Of a stretch of DNA of 64,000 nt, positions 1 to 12,052 are shown one piece after another. Source of the DNA: Photorhabdus khanii NC19 (GTDB taxonomy: Bacteria > Pseudomonadota > Gammaproteobacteria > Enterobacterales > Enterobacteriaceae); NCBI RefSeq assembly GCF_000517265.1, contig NZ_AYSJ01000004.1:399174-463173 (forward strand), in the 5' to 3' direction. Under the pieces are notes generated by a model that saw only the letters and a program-made list of their open reading frames with translations, was not told the DNA's origin and did no database searches. Made by a program: the position numbers and the translations under genes. Each line of letters opens with the position of its first letter. The first letter of the stretch is position 1.

Positions 1-1234
<1,234 letters not shown>

Positions 1235-1248
1235 TCAGAATAATAAAA

Positions 1249-1272
1249 AGCCCCGCAACACATTGCGGGGCT
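1249..1272 (-). terminator. Rho-independent terminator after rpmA
   Basis: A perfect 10-bp stem (AGCCCCGCAA / TTGCGGGGCT) with a 4-base loop. On the minus strand it is followed by a T-rich run (1241-1250). It separates rplU-rpmA from obgE. Confidence 0.85.
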
Positions 1273-1299
1273 TCTGATTCGGTTTGTAACTCGAAAAAC

Positions 1300-1569
<270 letters not shown>

Positions 1570-1576
1570 CTAAATC

Positions 1577-1885
1577 TTAAGCGATGCCAGTGATTTTAAC
1601 ATCAGTGAACCACTGACGGTGGCCTTGCTGCTTACGGCTGTGTTTACGACGACGAAACTTAACGATTTTAATTTTCTCGCCGCGACCATGAGCAACCACT
1701 TCAGCTTTGACTTTAACGCCTTCAACTACAGGAGCGCCGATTTTGATGTCATCACCATTAGCGACCATCAGAACCTGGTCAAACTCAACAGTTTCACCTG
1801 TTGCGATGTCCAGCTTTTCCAGGCGAATTGTTTGACCTTCGCTGACTCGGTGTTGTTTACCACCACTTTGGAAAACCGCGTACAT
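1577..1885 (-). CDS. rplU: 50S ribosomal protein L21
   Basis: L21 binds 23S rRNA and contacts L20 in the large subunit. I place the start at the ATG 1883-1885 ([13 protein letters not shown]), the universal L21 N-terminus, giving 102 residues. The frame is open 12 codons further upstream, but that extension is not part of the family. It is first gene of rplU-rpmA, divergent from ispB across about 250 bases that must hold both promoters. Confidence 0.96.
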   Translation of the reverse strand: MYAVFQSGGKQHRVSEGQTIRLEKLDIATGETVEFDQVLMVANGDDIKIGAPVVEGVKVKAEVVAHGRGEKIKIVKFRRRKHSRKQQGHRQWFTDVKITGIA

Positions 1886-2135
1886 ATAAACTCCGCTTTC
1901 CGCACGCCCCCTAAATATCATTCCAGAGCGCGCTATAAATATTCATAATAGGGCGCGAATTCTACGCAAAAAAGCCTAAGAAGACAAGAGCAGAATTAGA
2001 GCAGATGATAAAAAAACATAGTTTCTGAATTGTCATTTATTTGAACTGTTTTTCGAGTACAATCAAGACACAGCGATAACTATTATAATGTTAATATGAA
2101 CACTGCTCTGCATTAGAACCTATAGCCGAAAAAAC

Positions 2136-3107
2136 ATGAATTTAGAATCTATTATCAAGCTAACCGCTGATGATATGGCAGCGGTAAATGAAGCCATTCT
2201 TAGTCAGTTGAATTCTGACGTTACTCTTATAAATCAACTGGGCTACTACATAATCAGTGGCGGTGGAAAACGCATCCGCCCAATCATTGCCATTCTCGCT
2301 GGCAGAGCATTAGGTTGTCAGGGTGATAAGCATATTACTGTTGCTGCTTTAATTGAATTTATCCACACAGCGACCTTGCTACATGATGATGTTGTAGATG
2401 AATCGGATATGCGACGTGGCAAAGCCACCGCCAATGCCACTTTTGGTAATGCAGCCAGTGTACTGGTTGGTGATTTTATATACACCCGATCGTTTCAGAT
2501 GATGACTACACTTAACTCTATGCAGGTTCTTAAACTGATGTCAGAAGCAACTAATGTTATCGCTGAAGGCGAGGTTTTACAGTTAATGAACTGCAATGAC
2601 CCAGATATCTCTGAAGACGATTATATGCGTGTGATTTACAGTAAAACAGCACGGCTGTTTGAAGTCGCCGCCCACTCTTCTGCGATTCTTTCCAACGCGA
2701 CACAAGAACAAGAAGCTGCTTTACAAGATTACGGACGTTATTTAGGCACTGCATTCCAGCTAATTGATGATTTGCTGGACTATGATGCTGATAGCGACAC
2801 TCTGGGCAAAAACACCGGTGATGACCTCAATGAAGGTAAACCAACATTACCACTGCTGCACGCTATGAATCATGGTAGTCCAGAACAATCAGCACTTATC
2901 CGTGAAGCAATTGAAAAAGGTAATGGCCGCCATTTACTCGAAACCGTACTGACAACAATGAAACAGTGCGGCTCGCTGGAATATACCCGTAAGCGAGCAG
3001 AAGAAGAAGCAGATAAAGCCATTGCTGCTTTACAGGTGCTGGGAAGCTCCCCATATAAGCAAGCACTTGTGGGGTTAGCACATATCGCCGTACAACGTAT
3101 CTCTTAA
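2136..3107 (+). CDS. ispB: Octaprenyl diphosphate synthase
   Basis: trans-Prenyltransferase that extends farnesyl diphosphate with isopentenyl diphosphate to give the C40 side chain of ubiquinone and menaquinone. Both aspartate-rich motifs are present: DDVVDESD near residue 85 and DDLLD near residue 211. The GGGKRIRP segment binds substrate phosphate. 323 residues is the E. coli length. It is divergent from rplU as in other enterics. Confidence 0.96.
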   Translation: MNLESIIKLTADDMAAVNEAILSQLNSDVTLINQLGYYIISGGGKRIRPIIAILAGRALGCQGDKHITVAALIEFIHTATLLHDDVVDESDMRRGKATANATFGNAASVLVGDFIYTRSFQMMTTLNSMQVLKLMSEATNVIAEGEVLQLMNCNDPDISEDDYMRVIYSKTARLFEVAAHSSAILSNATQEQEAALQDYGRYLGTAFQLIDDLLDYDADSDTLGKNTGDDLNEGKPTLPLLHAMNHGSPEQSALIREAIEKGNGRHLLETVLTTMKQCGSLEYTRKRAEEEADKAIAALQVLGSSPYKQALVGLAHIAVQRIS

Positions 3108-3118
3108 TTAATAGCAGC

Positions 3119-3150
3119 AAAACCTGGGGTTAATCTGCCTCCAGGTTTTT
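3119..3150. terminator. Bidirectional terminator between ispB and the Mu-type gene
   Basis: Inverted repeat AACCTGG (3121-3127) / CCAGGTT (3141-3147), with T-run on the plus side and A-run on the other. It overlaps the stop codon of the convergent gene at 3130-3132. Confidence 0.6.
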
Positions 3151-3510
3151 CTCTACGTCTTCAACACCAACATCAATATAACCAATAAGTTTTGCCAACC
3201 CTTCCCGAAGAATGAATTTCACAATTTTTTCCCGCTCAACTTTAGTCAGTTGATAGTAAGCTTCAACCCAGATTAAGAATGGGTCCTGCCGTTTGTTCGC
3301 GTAATCAACCGTGTTTTCCCCTACGGATAACATATTAAGTACATCTTCAGGCAAACTGTTTATATGGTATTCAAGAGCCTTGCCCTGAACACCCAGTTTA
3401 CGTCTATATTCCCATTCTTCCCGCCTTGCCATCAGATTTATTCCCTGTGGCGAAGAAGGAAGTCCGGCAATACCAACCAGCTCTTTAGCTGAGTACCATT
3501 CTTTTTTCAT
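3130..3510 (-). CDS. Mu-type DNA-binding (repressor/transposase N-domain) protein, copy 1
   Basis: 126-residue protein of the winged-helix family found at the N-terminus of phage Mu transposase A and in the Mu c repressor. The pattern MKKEWYSAKELVGIAGLP, then PQGINLMARREEW and GVQGKALEYH, spans the first ~60 residues. I chose the ATG at 3508-3510 because GAGAAG precedes it at good spacing; a GTG start 7 codons upstream is possible. The C-terminal half (DPFLIWVEAYYQL...) is shared with the neighbouring copy. There is no integrase or DDE domain, so it is probably a regulator. Target unknown. Confidence 0.8.
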   Translation of the reverse strand: MKKEWYSAKELVGIAGLPSSPQGINLMARREEWEYRRKLGVQGKALEYHINSLPEDVLNMLSVGENTVDYANKRQDPFLIWVEAYYQLTKVEREKIVKFILREGLAKLIGYIDVGVEDVEKNLEAD

Positions 3511-3586
3511 ACTTTTCTTCTCACTTTGCACCGGGATAATGAAGAAGAAGCCAAGTTAATTGGCATTTTTAATTTCCAAAAAAGAG

Positions 3587-3934
3587 TCAAATAACAGAAA
3601 TATTTTCCAAAAAACTTCTGATACCGTCTCGTAAAATCATGGCTGTCACAGCCTGTTTCTCAGATTCTGACAACTGGTGGAAAGCTCCAACCCAAATCGA
3701 TAAAGGATCTTGTTTCTGCACCTGATACTCAGAAGATGATTCATGAAGCTCCAGCGCTGCAATGGTCGTCTCTGGAAAACAGGAATAGTGATATTCGACT
3801 GCTTTGCCTTGTACCCCTTGCTTTTTCTGACATAACCACTCCTCACGTTTTGCTCTGGCATTAACCCCTTGTGGTGATCCAGGTAACTCACCCACGCCAA
3901 CCAATTCCTTGGCCGAAAACCACTCTTTTTTCAT
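3587..3934 (-). CDS. Mu-type DNA-binding (repressor/transposase N-domain) protein, copy 2
   Basis: 115-residue paralogue of the gene just downstream, with the same N-terminal motif order (MKKEWFSAKELVGVGELP, PQGVNARAKREEW, GVQGKAVEYHY) and a similar C-terminal segment (DPLSIWVGAFHQL). The ATG at 3932-3934 is preferred over the adjacent GTG. The tandem pair reads away from sfsB, a Ner-like gene; this is the same divergent geometry as c repressor and ner in phage Mu. Function is inferred from the fold only. Confidence 0.8.
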   Translation of the reverse strand: MKKEWFSAKELVGVGELPGSPQGVNARAKREEWLCQKKQGVQGKAVEYHYSCFPETTIAALELHESSSEYQVQKQDPLSIWVGAFHQLSESEKQAVTAMILRDGIRSFLENISVI

Positions 3935-4028
3935 CACGTTTCTCTATTTTTGTAACCAAGTTCAAAAAAGAAGTTTTTAAGAAAAAATTTGGAAATATTT
4001 TTAGAAAAATAATGCTATTTTATTTCTC

Positions 4029-4074
4029 AATAACAGGTTTCAGTTCGTTATTGCTCTCATGCAGACCTGTTATT
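4029..4074. promoter_or_regulatory. Possible operator: 10-bp inverted repeat in the sfsB upstream region
   Basis: AATAACAGGT (4029-4038) and ACCTGTTATT (4065-4074) are perfect inverted copies whose centres are 36 bases apart. They lie in the divergent intergenic region between the Mu-type gene and sfsB, 46 bases before the sfsB ATG. A site for the Mu-type or Ner-like protein is an inference; a long-loop hairpin is the alternative. Confidence 0.45.
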
Positions 4075-4119
4075 TATACCACTAACATAGCATCAAATTT
4101 AACAAAAAAAGGATTAAAA

Positions 4120-4386
4120 ATGATTTCAAGGAAATCTGATTGGCATCCAGCCGACATAATTGCAGCTTTACGCAAGCGGGGAACAACCTTAGCTGAGGTA
4201 TCACGCAAAGCGGGACTGAGCTCATCTACACTCGCTAATGCACTGTCTCGCCCATGGCCAAAGGGAGAATGGATAATTGCGAATTATCTGGAAATACACC
4301 CTTCAGAGATTTGGCCTAGTCGTTATTTTGATCCAAATACTGGAGAATTATTAGAAAGGAAAGTACGCGAACAAATAAATAATTAG
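4120..4386 (+). CDS. sfsB: Ner/Nlp-family DNA-binding regulator
   Basis: 88-residue helix-turn-helix protein of the Ner/SfsB (Nlp) family. E. coli SfsB occupies the same place downstream of ispB and influences maltose gene expression. The start MISRKSDWHPADIIAALRKRG and the LAEVSRKAGLSSSTLANAL helix-turn-helix are clear. The frame is open to 3871, but the upstream part overlaps the divergent gene and is not family-like; the ATG at 4120 follows an AAAGGA site. Confidence 0.88.
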   Translation: MISRKSDWHPADIIAALRKRGTTLAEVSRKAGLSSSTLANALSRPWPKGEWIIANYLEIHPSEIWPSRYFDPNTGELLERKVREQINN

Positions 4387-4410
4387 CTAACGAATTATTT
4401 TCATTAAATA

Positions 4411-4445
4411 AAAACCGCCGGTAATTCGTTATACCAGCGGTTTTT
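4411..4445 (+). terminator. Terminator after sfsB
   Basis: Stem AAAACCGCCGGTA (4411-4423) / TACCAGCGGTTTT (4432-4444) with one mismatch, ending in a T-run. The reverse complement also carries a T-run, so it may serve convergent mdh too. Confidence 0.85.
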
Positions 4446-4488
4446 ATTGTTTCATAAGTATATATTTTATGTTTATAAAATATACCAA

Positions 4489-5427
4489 TTAGTTATTAAT
4501 GAATTTTTCACCTAATTCTATATCTTTTCTCAATACGTCCAACATGCCTTCCAATGATTTCTGTTCAAAATCACTCAACTTGCCAATATCCAGACGCTCT
4601 TCTACGCCATTTTTACCCAAACGAATCGGTTGAGCGAAAAAACGCGCATATTTGCCATCACCTTCAACATAGGCACATTCCACAACATTGCTTTCACCTT
4701 GTAAACCACGGACCAAAGAAAGGCCCAGACGAGCCGCAGCTTGTCCCATAGACAGAGTTGCAGATCCACCACCAGCTTTAGCTTCAACGACTTCAGTACC
4801 TGCATTCTGAATACGTTTAGTTAAGGCAGCTAACTCTTCATCAGTAAAACTCACACCAGGGATTTGGGACAACAGAGGCAGGATAGTCACACCAGAGTGA
4901 CCACCGATAACCGGCACTTCGATTTCCTGCGGTTTTTTACCTTTCAATTCAGCAACAAAAGTATTGGAGCGGATAATATCCAGGGTTGTTACGCCAAACA
5001 GGCGGTTTTTATCATATACACCCGCTTTTTTCAGCACTTCGGCCGCAATAGCTACAGTTGTGTTGACTGGGTTAGTAATAATCCCAATCAGTGCCTTCGG
5101 ACACGTTTTAGCCACTTGTTCTACCAGGTTACGAACGATACCCGCGTTAACATTAAACAGATCTGAACGATCCATACCTGGTTTCCGGGCAACACCCGCA
5201 GAAATCAATACAACGTCCGCTCCTTCCAACGCTGGCGTTGCATCTTCACCAGCAAAGCCCTTAATTCTCACATCCGTTGGGATGTGGCTCAAATCAGCAG
5301 CCACCCCAGGTGTCACTGGAGCGATATCATATAAAGAGAGTTCTGAACCTGAAGGAAGCTGGGTTTTTAGTAGAAGAGCAAGCGCCTGACCAATACCACC
5401 GGCTGCACCGAGAACTGCAACTTTCAT
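4489..5427 (-). CDS. mdh: Malate dehydrogenase (NAD)
   Basis: TCA-cycle enzyme that interconverts malate and oxaloacetate with NAD+. The 312-residue product has the N-terminal dinucleotide site ([21 protein letters not shown]), the [15 protein letters not shown] loop whose arginines bind substrate, and the catalytic His in VIGGHSGVT. Length equals that of E. coli Mdh. It is divergent from argR, the standard enterobacterial arrangement. Confidence 0.97.
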   Translation of the reverse strand: MKVAVLGAAGGIGQALALLLKTQLPSGSELSLYDIAPVTPGVAADLSHIPTDVRIKGFAGEDATPALEGADVVLISAGVARKPGMDRSDLFNVNAGIVRNLVEQVAKTCPKALIGIITNPVNTTVAIAAEVLKKAGVYDKNRLFGVTTLDIIRSNTFVAELKGKKPQEIEVPVIGGHSGVTILPLLSQIPGVSFTDEELAALTKRIQNAGTEVVEAKAGGGSATLSMGQAAARLGLSLVRGLQGESNVVECAYVEGDGKYARFFAQPIRLGKNGVEERLDIGKLSDFEQKSLEGMLDVLRKDIELGEKFINN

Positions 5428-6350
<923 letters not shown>

Positions 6351-6351
<1 letters not shown>

Positions 6352-6384
6352 ATGAATCGCGCCAGCATGGCGCGATTCATTTTT
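6351..6384 (+). terminator. argR terminator
   Basis: 13-bp perfect stem AATGAATCGCGCC (6351-6363) / GGCGCGATTCATT (6369-6381), 5-base loop, then T-run. It starts on the last base of the argR stop codon. Confidence 0.9.
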
Positions 6385-6397
6385 CCTGCCGCCATCC

Positions 6398-7768
6398 TCA
6401 GGACTGATAAGTTTTTTTATTCAGCTCAGACAATAATTTTTCATGCATACCACCAAACCCACCATTACTCATAACCAAAATATGATCGCCCTTTTGTGCC
6501 TTATCAACAATCATATGTACCAATGAATCGATATCAGCACTCCAATGCGCAGGCTGAACACAGCGATCTGCAATTTCTGATACATGCCATTTAATATTAG
6601 CCGGCTGGAATAAGAACACTTTGTCAGCACGCCCCAAAGCTGGCGCGATCTCATTCTTACTAACGCCCATTCTCATAGTATTTGAACGCGGTTCCAACAC
6701 AGTAATAATACGGGCAGTTCCGCCAACCTTACTGCGCAGAGCTTCCAATGTTGCCAGAATTGCTGTCGGGTGATGCGCAAAATCATCATAAACGGTGATG
6801 CCATTCTGCTCACCACGTAGTTCAAGGCGACGACGAGCATTAATAAAATCACTCAAAGCACGGCAGGCATCGACTGGCTGGACGCCAACATGATGTGCAG
6901 CTGCAATCGCAATCAACCCATTACGCATATTATGTTCACCAACCAGTGACCAATTCACTTCTCCAACAATTTCACCACCATAAAACACCCGATAATCACT
7001 GCTGTCTGTACTTATTTTTTTTGCCTGCCAGCGGCCAGTTTCACCCACCAGTTCCAATTCACTCCAGCAACCCATAGACAAGACATGCTTCAGGTTCATA
7101 TCGTTATCCGGAACAAAGATCTTGCCACTAGCCGGAATGATCCTGACAAGATGATGGAACTGTCTCTGAATAGCTGCCAGATCGCCAAAAATATCCCCAT
7201 GATCAAATTCCAGATTATTCATAACCAGCGTACGTGGGCTGTAATGCACAAACTTGGATCGTTTATCAAAGAAAGCACTATCATATTCATCGGCTTCTAT
7301 CACGAAAAACGGGCTTTCTCCGATCTGAGCTGATGTTTCAAAATTTCCAGGAACACCACCGATCAAGAAACCCGGTTTATAGCCACAAGCTTCCAGAATC
7401 CAAGCCAACATGCCGGCGGTTGTTGTTTTGCCATGCGTCCCTGCAACCGCCAGAACCCAACGCTCCGGCAAGACATAATCATGCAGCCATTGAGGACCAG
7501 AGGTATAAGGGAGCCCACGCTCCAGCACAGCCTCTACACAAGGATTTCCACGGCTCATGACATTACCGATGATGACCATATCTGGCACAGAATCCAATTG
7601 TGCCGGATCATATCCTTGAATCAGGCTAATCCCATGTTTTTCTAGTAAGGTACTCATTGGTGGATAAACATTGGTATCTGAGCCGGTTACCTCATGGCCG
7701 AGAGAACGTGCCAAAATTGCCAGTCCACCCATAAAAGTACCGCAGATACCAAGAATATGAATACGCAT
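6398..7768 (-). CDS. mpl: UDP-MurNAc:L-Ala-gamma-D-Glu-meso-DAP ligase
   Basis: Murein-recycling ligase that joins the tripeptide recovered from old peptidoglycan to UDP-MurNAc. It is a Mur ligase with Rossmann-type N-terminus (MRIHILGICGTFMGG) and the ATP loop GTHGKTTTAGM at residues ~110-120. I start at the ATG 7766-7768, which gives 456 residues and the family N-terminus; 18 open codons upstream are not conserved. It is divergent from fbp, as in E. coli's mpl-fbp neighbourhood. Confidence 0.95.
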   Translation of the reverse strand: MRIHILGICGTFMGGLAILARSLGHEVTGSDTNVYPPMSTLLEKHGISLIQGYDPAQLDSVPDMVIIGNVMSRGNPCVEAVLERGLPYTSGPQWLHDYVLPERWVLAVAGTHGKTTTAGMLAWILEACGYKPGFLIGGVPGNFETSAQIGESPFFVIEADEYDSAFFDKRSKFVHYSPRTLVMNNLEFDHGDIFGDLAAIQRQFHHLVRIIPASGKIFVPDNDMNLKHVLSMGCWSELELVGETGRWQAKKISTDSSDYRVFYGGEIVGEVNWSLVGEHNMRNGLIAIAAAHHVGVQPVDACRALSDFINARRRLELRGEQNGITVYDDFAHHPTAILATLEALRSKVGGTARIITVLEPRSNTMRMGVSKNEIAPALGRADKVFLFQPANIKWHVSEIADRCVQPAHWSADIDSLVHMIVDKAQKGDHILVMSNGGFGGMHEKLLSELNKKTYQS

Positions 7769-7933
7769 TGATTTCCCATTCCATAGCATGAAGTTAGCCA
7801 CTATTCTAACCATCAAAAGCAAGATAAGAAATGGAATAGCCTATGAATCATCCCTTTCTTTGGCTAAACTGCCCGCGTAAGAGTGCAATGGACATTCTAA
7901 AACCACTATCAAATCACATTCAGGACTTTCGTC

Positions 7934-8938
7934 ATGAAAACATTAGGCGAATTCATCGTCGAAAAGCAGCAAGATTTTTCTCATGCCACAGGTGAGCTCA
8001 CCGCATTGCTTTCCGCTATTAAGCTCGGAGCAAAAATCATTCACCGTGATATCAACAAAGCCGGTTTAGTGGATATTTTAGGGACCAGCGGTGCGTCCAA
8101 TATCCAAGGCGAAGTTCAGATGAAACTGGACCTGTATGCTAATGAAAAACTCAAAGCAGCATTGAAAGCACGCGGTGAAGTTGCCGGTATCGCTTCCGAG
8201 GAAGAAGACGACATCGTTATTTTCGAAGGCGACCGCGCTGAAAATGCAAAATATGTTGTTTTGATGGACCCATTAGATGGTTCTTCAAATATTGATGTAA
8301 ACGTTTCCGTTGGTACTATCTTCTCTATCTACCGTCGTATTACACCTATCGGCAAACCCGTCACTGAAGAAGATTTCCTGCAACCGGGTAACCGCCAAGT
8401 CGCAGCCGGATATGTTGTCTACGGTTCTTCAACTATGTTGGTTTATACCACTGGCTGTGGTGTACATGCCTTTACTTATGATCCTTCACTCGGCGTATTC
8501 TGTCTTTCTCATGAGAAAGTCCAGTTTCCCCCTAAAGGCAATATGTATTCCATCAACGAAGGGAATTACATCAAATTCCCTATGGGAGTGAAGAAATACA
8601 TTAAATATTGCCAGGAACAGGATGAGGAGACTCAGCGTCCTTACACCACACGTTATATCGGCTCGTTGGTTGCTGATTTCCACCGCAACCTGCTGAAAGG
8701 CGGAATCTACATTTACCCAAGCACCGCCAGCCATCCATCAGGAAAATTGCGCTTGCTGTATGAATGTAACCCAATGGCATTCTTGGCCGAACAAGCCGGC
8801 GGTAAAGCCAGTGATGGTGCCAACCGCATTCTGGATATCATCCCATCCAAACTGCATCAGCGCGTGCCTTTCTTTGTTGGTAGTAAATCAATGGTAGAGA
8901 AAGCCGAAAGTTTTATGGCTGAATTTCCGGATGAGTAA
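7934..8938 (+). CDS. fbp: Fructose-1,6-bisphosphatase class I
   Basis: Gluconeogenic phosphatase that hydrolyses fructose 1,6-bisphosphate. The metal/phosphate site [20 protein letters not shown] and the acidic EEED stretch are intact. 334 residues is close to the E. coli enzyme (332). A hairpin with TTAAGAGG/CCTCTTAA arms (8959-8984) follows the gene but has no T-run. Confidence 0.96.
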   Translation: MKTLGEFIVEKQQDFSHATGELTALLSAIKLGAKIIHRDINKAGLVDILGTSGASNIQGEVQMKLDLYANEKLKAALKARGEVAGIASEEEDDIVIFEGDRAENAKYVVLMDPLDGSSNIDVNVSVGTIFSIYRRITPIGKPVTEEDFLQPGNRQVAAGYVVYGSSTMLVYTTGCGVHAFTYDPSLGVFCLSHEKVQFPPKGNMYSINEGNYIKFPMGVKKYIKYCQEQDEETQRPYTTRYIGSLVADFHRNLLKGGIYIYPSTASHPSGKLRLLYECNPMAFLAEQAGGKASDGANRILDIIPSKLHQRVPFFVGSKSMVEKAESFMAEFPDE

Positions 8939-9092
8939 TTTCATCGATTAATGACGAATTAAGAGGTGGTATTCCGCCTCTTAATCCTATGCCAGTATCT
9001 TGAAAAGGAACTTCTACTTACAAAACCCAAACGAGAGTTTTTCTTCGGTAGCTCTTCTCGCGAGAATTAGAAAACAGCTAACCATGAAGTAT

Positions 9093-9995
9093 TCATTTAC
9101 TATCAATATTGACATTATCGACAAGGAAGTCTAAAAAAGCACGTACACGTAAAGGCATATAACCACCATGCCCGACAAAAACAGCATGAATGTCTTCCAT
9201 ATCATCCATGTTAAACGCATCCAACACTGTGCATAATTTGTTGCGATTAATATCATCCTTCACTCTGAATTTTGCCAACCGAGCTAATCCGCCGTGTTCA
9301 ATGGCCAGATAACGAAGTGCCTCACCATCACTGGCCTGAATTGTCCCTTTCGTGCTTATTTGACGGCGTACTCCATCAACAACAAACGGCCAGCCATTGA
9401 TCGAACGCATATAGTTTGCACTTAGCAAATTATGGTTTCCCAAATCATCAGGGTGTTGTGGTATTCCTCTTTTCTGTAAATAAAGGGGAGAGCCAACAAT
9501 AACCATTTTAGCCTGCCCAAGTTTACGTGCTATTAGGCTTGAATCCTTAAGTGGACCGGCTCTCACTGCGATATCTGAGCGCTGCCCAAGAATATCTACC
9601 ACAGTATCAGTCAATACAATATCAAGTGTAATATCAGGGTATAGAGATGAAAAAATAGGGATCAACGGTAAGAGAAAATGATGGCCAAACGTGACGTTAG
9701 CATTCACACGTAAACGGCCCCGAGGTACATGACACTCACTGACACTACGTTCAGCTTCGTTCAGTTCAGCAAGAATCCCTACCCCACGCTCATAAAACAA
9801 CTGCCCTTCTAGTGTAAATTGCAACTGCCGGGTTGAACGATTAAACAAACGAGAACCAAGCCGCGACTCCAAACGAGATATCAACTTACTAATAGCTGAA
9901 GGTGTCATCCCACAAGTTCTAGCTGCCGCAGAAAAGCTTCCATTTTCAACAACACATATGAATACTTCTAACTCTCTAAAGCGATTAATATCCAT
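9093..9995 (-). CDS. LysR-family transcriptional regulator
   Basis: 300-residue regulator. Residues 1-60 form the LysR winged helix-turn-helix (ENGSFSAAARTCGMTPSAISKLISRLE) and the rest a periplasmic-binding-like effector domain (HFLLPLIPIFSSLYPDITLDI). Its subfamily resembles the DhcR/YafC-like group that often controls a neighbouring oxidoreductase, but no such partner is here: it sits convergent with fbp and next to a decayed epimerase gene. Target and ligand unknown. Confidence 0.85.
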   Translation of the reverse strand: MDINRFRELEVFICVVENGSFSAAARTCGMTPSAISKLISRLESRLGSRLFNRSTRQLQFTLEGQLFYERGVGILAELNEAERSVSECHVPRGRLRVNANVTFGHHFLLPLIPIFSSLYPDITLDIVLTDTVVDILGQRSDIAVRAGPLKDSSLIARKLGQAKMVIVGSPLYLQKRGIPQHPDDLGNHNLLSANYMRSINGWPFVVDGVRRQISTKGTIQASDGEALRYLAIEHGGLARLAKFRVKDDINRNKLCTVLDAFNMDDMEDIHAVFVGHGGYMPLRVRAFLDFLVDNVNIDSK

Positions 9996-10254
9996 ACCAA
10001 TCCTATGAATTTATTTCACAAGTGTTTTTCCGTTATCCAGTCTAGTCCGTTAGATACCTTTAGTCCAAAATTTGGACAAATCAAAAGGATTAAAAATCCC
10101 TCTGAAAATATATCTAAATAACTTTTCAAAATAGTGATACACCTTGCCAACGCCTTACACAACAAGGGTTGTGGTATGCATAGTACAAAGCAGTTCATCA
10201 GACGTCAGAGTGGCCCTTTTCAGATATCAATCGAATAGACCAACTGTATCGGTA

Positions 10255-11323
10255 TTATGAAATTCTACCTAGTCCCATTTCACAGCCGTGATAAAAAGGT
10301 TGAACTGCTGGGCCAAGACCGAAGTAATTAGCAATAGCACCAATAACACGTTGTGTCGCTTGACCATCTCCATAATGTTTAGTCTGAATATTAGCGCTTT
10401 TGAACACATCAAGATTATCCAAGATATGATTGACGCGTCGAATAATCAGATCACCAGAATTACCAACCAAAATTGCTGAACCAGTATGTATGGCTTCTGG
10501 CCTCTCGGTCAATGAACGCAATATCAATGTAGGTTTGCCAAGTGTTGGGCCTTCCTCTTCTGCTCCACTACTATCGGAAAGAATAATATCCGCACGACTC
10601 ATCAACTGACAGAAATCCAGATAATTTAACGGTTCGATCAAATCAACGTTTATCATATTAGCCAGAATATTTTGAAGAGTTTGACAAACAACAGGATTTT
10701 TATGCATTGGAATTATAATCCGTACATCTTGCCGTGCGGCGATTTGTTTAATTGCATTAGCAATTTCAGGAATTTTTTCCCATGCTTCACGACGATGAAC
10801 AGAAGCCAAAATAATCTTTCGTGTATCATGTTGCAAATCTTCAAAGATAGCATGTCGGCAAGACTGTTCTCTCTTAATTGCCCAATACAATGCATCGATT
10901 ACTGTATTACCGGTAATAACAATACGGTCTTCCTTGATACCTCCACGGATTAGGTTAGCTGCGTTACCAGGTGTTGGTGCTAAATGCAAAGAGGCGATTT
11001 ATGCTACCAATTTCCTATTACCTTCCTCGGGGAAAGGAGAACTGATGTTTCCGCTACGTAGCCCTGCTTCAATGTGGATCACTGGGGATATGATGATGGA
11101 AACCGGACAATGCAGCTGCCAACGTTTGTCCAAGCTGCATCACTTGCAAGTTATAATCCGGTCGGATATCAAACACAGCAAGAGCGTCATCCAACATTTC
11201 CTTGTGTTGACCAGTGGAAATCACAATAACTTTAAAACGAAAATCTTTTTTCAATGCATTTATTACCGGTCCATATTTAATAGCTTCCGGACGAGTGCCT
11301 AAAATTACAGCAATTTTCTTCAT
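10255..11323 (-). pseudogene. Broken non-hydrolysing UDP-GlcNAc 2-epimerase (WecB-like)
   Basis: Intact WecB proteins have about 376 residues and convert UDP-GlcNAc to UDP-ManNAc for surface polysaccharide. Here the N-terminus (MKKIAVILGTRPEAIKYGPVI...[12 protein letters not shown]) runs 11323-11105. It then lacks about 30 residues that normally include the VHGDTTT segment. A run of CCCC shifts the frame just before [22 protein letters not shown], and that segment ends in an in-frame TAA before ASLHLAPTP. The C-terminal piece (10989-10255) still has GNTVIDAL and SDSSGAEEEGP. Three lesions mean it is not functional. No wec/rff genes flank it. Confidence 0.85.
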
Positions 11324-11508
11324 TGTCAGATCCCGAATAATTGATTATAAATATTAAAATGATACTACTGAGATAACTCAGACTATTACTTACATGATCT
11401 CGTATAAAATTTTTTTACTTCTGAACCAGGTTGTTATTTAATACGAAGCTAAATGATATGAAAAGCAATTTATTGGAAAAAAATTTTTTCCAAAAAGGAA
11501 AATATAGA

Positions 11509-11622
11509 ATGAAGAACCTTGATGACCTTGAGGCTTTTATACAAATGATAGATTGCAAGAATTTTTCAAATGCAGCACAGACGTTAAATGTTACAACCAG
11601 CACAATTAATTTCAATGAGTGA
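11509..11622 (+). pseudogene. Fragment of a LysR-family regulator (N-terminal HTH only)
   Basis: 37 codons (MKNLDDLEAFIQMIDCKNFSNAAQ...) match the first half of a LysR helix-turn-helix, then stop after VTTSTINFNE. An AAGGAAAATATAGA stretch precedes the ATG. The effector domain is absent. It is a remnant in the decayed region between fbp and ppa. Confidence 0.6.
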
Positions 11623-11844
11623 TAATAGTTAATTGGAAATTTTTACCCCACGAGCAATAATATTATTTGGAGATTATTACTGCCATAATATATTCATTAT
11701 TCGGTAATATAATGTGCTGTTCACTTTACTGGAATTAGTAATTATAACCGAATTCGTGATAATCAGATGGCTACCAAAAACCTGATAATATCCTTCCATA
11801 AAACAGTTATTCCCCTTAGCTGTAACTCCTATCTTTTCTACACA

Positions 11845-11920
11845 AATTCCCTATCGAAAGATAGGGAATTAGATTGCTGGCAAGAAATTGATTAAAAAAC
11901 AATCAGCTGGTCAGCAATCT
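11845..11920. repeat. Cluster of nested inverted repeats upstream of ppa
   Basis: First hairpin: AATTCCCTATC (11845-11855), loop GAAA, GATAGGGAATT (11860-11870), an 11-bp perfect stem with a GNRA tetraloop. It is followed at once by AGATTGCTG (11871-11879) / CAGCAATCT (11912-11920), which encloses a short TGATT/AATCA pair. The remainder of 11324-12052 holds the LysR fragment and otherwise no recognisable gene. Confidence 0.6.
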
Positions 11921-12006
11921 ACTACGAGCTCCCCTCACCTTTCTTATTTTGAAGATTTTTACAGATTAAGGTTATAGAGATAGTGAGATTTCATCATCAT
12001 TCTGGC

Positions 12007-12012
12007 TATAAT
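12007..12012 (+). promoter_or_regulatory. Probable ppa -10 box
   Basis: TATAAT 41 bases before the ppa ATG, within GGCTATAATACC. No good -35 hexamer is visible at 16-18 bases upstream. Confidence 0.45.
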
Positions 12013-12052
12013 ACCCCCCACTCCATTCTGGTTTGAAACAAAGGAAACGTTC

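Noticed and set aside
10016..10198. 60-codon minus frame upstream of the LysR gene
   Set aside because: No ribosome site or family pattern; probably chance in AT-rich DNA.
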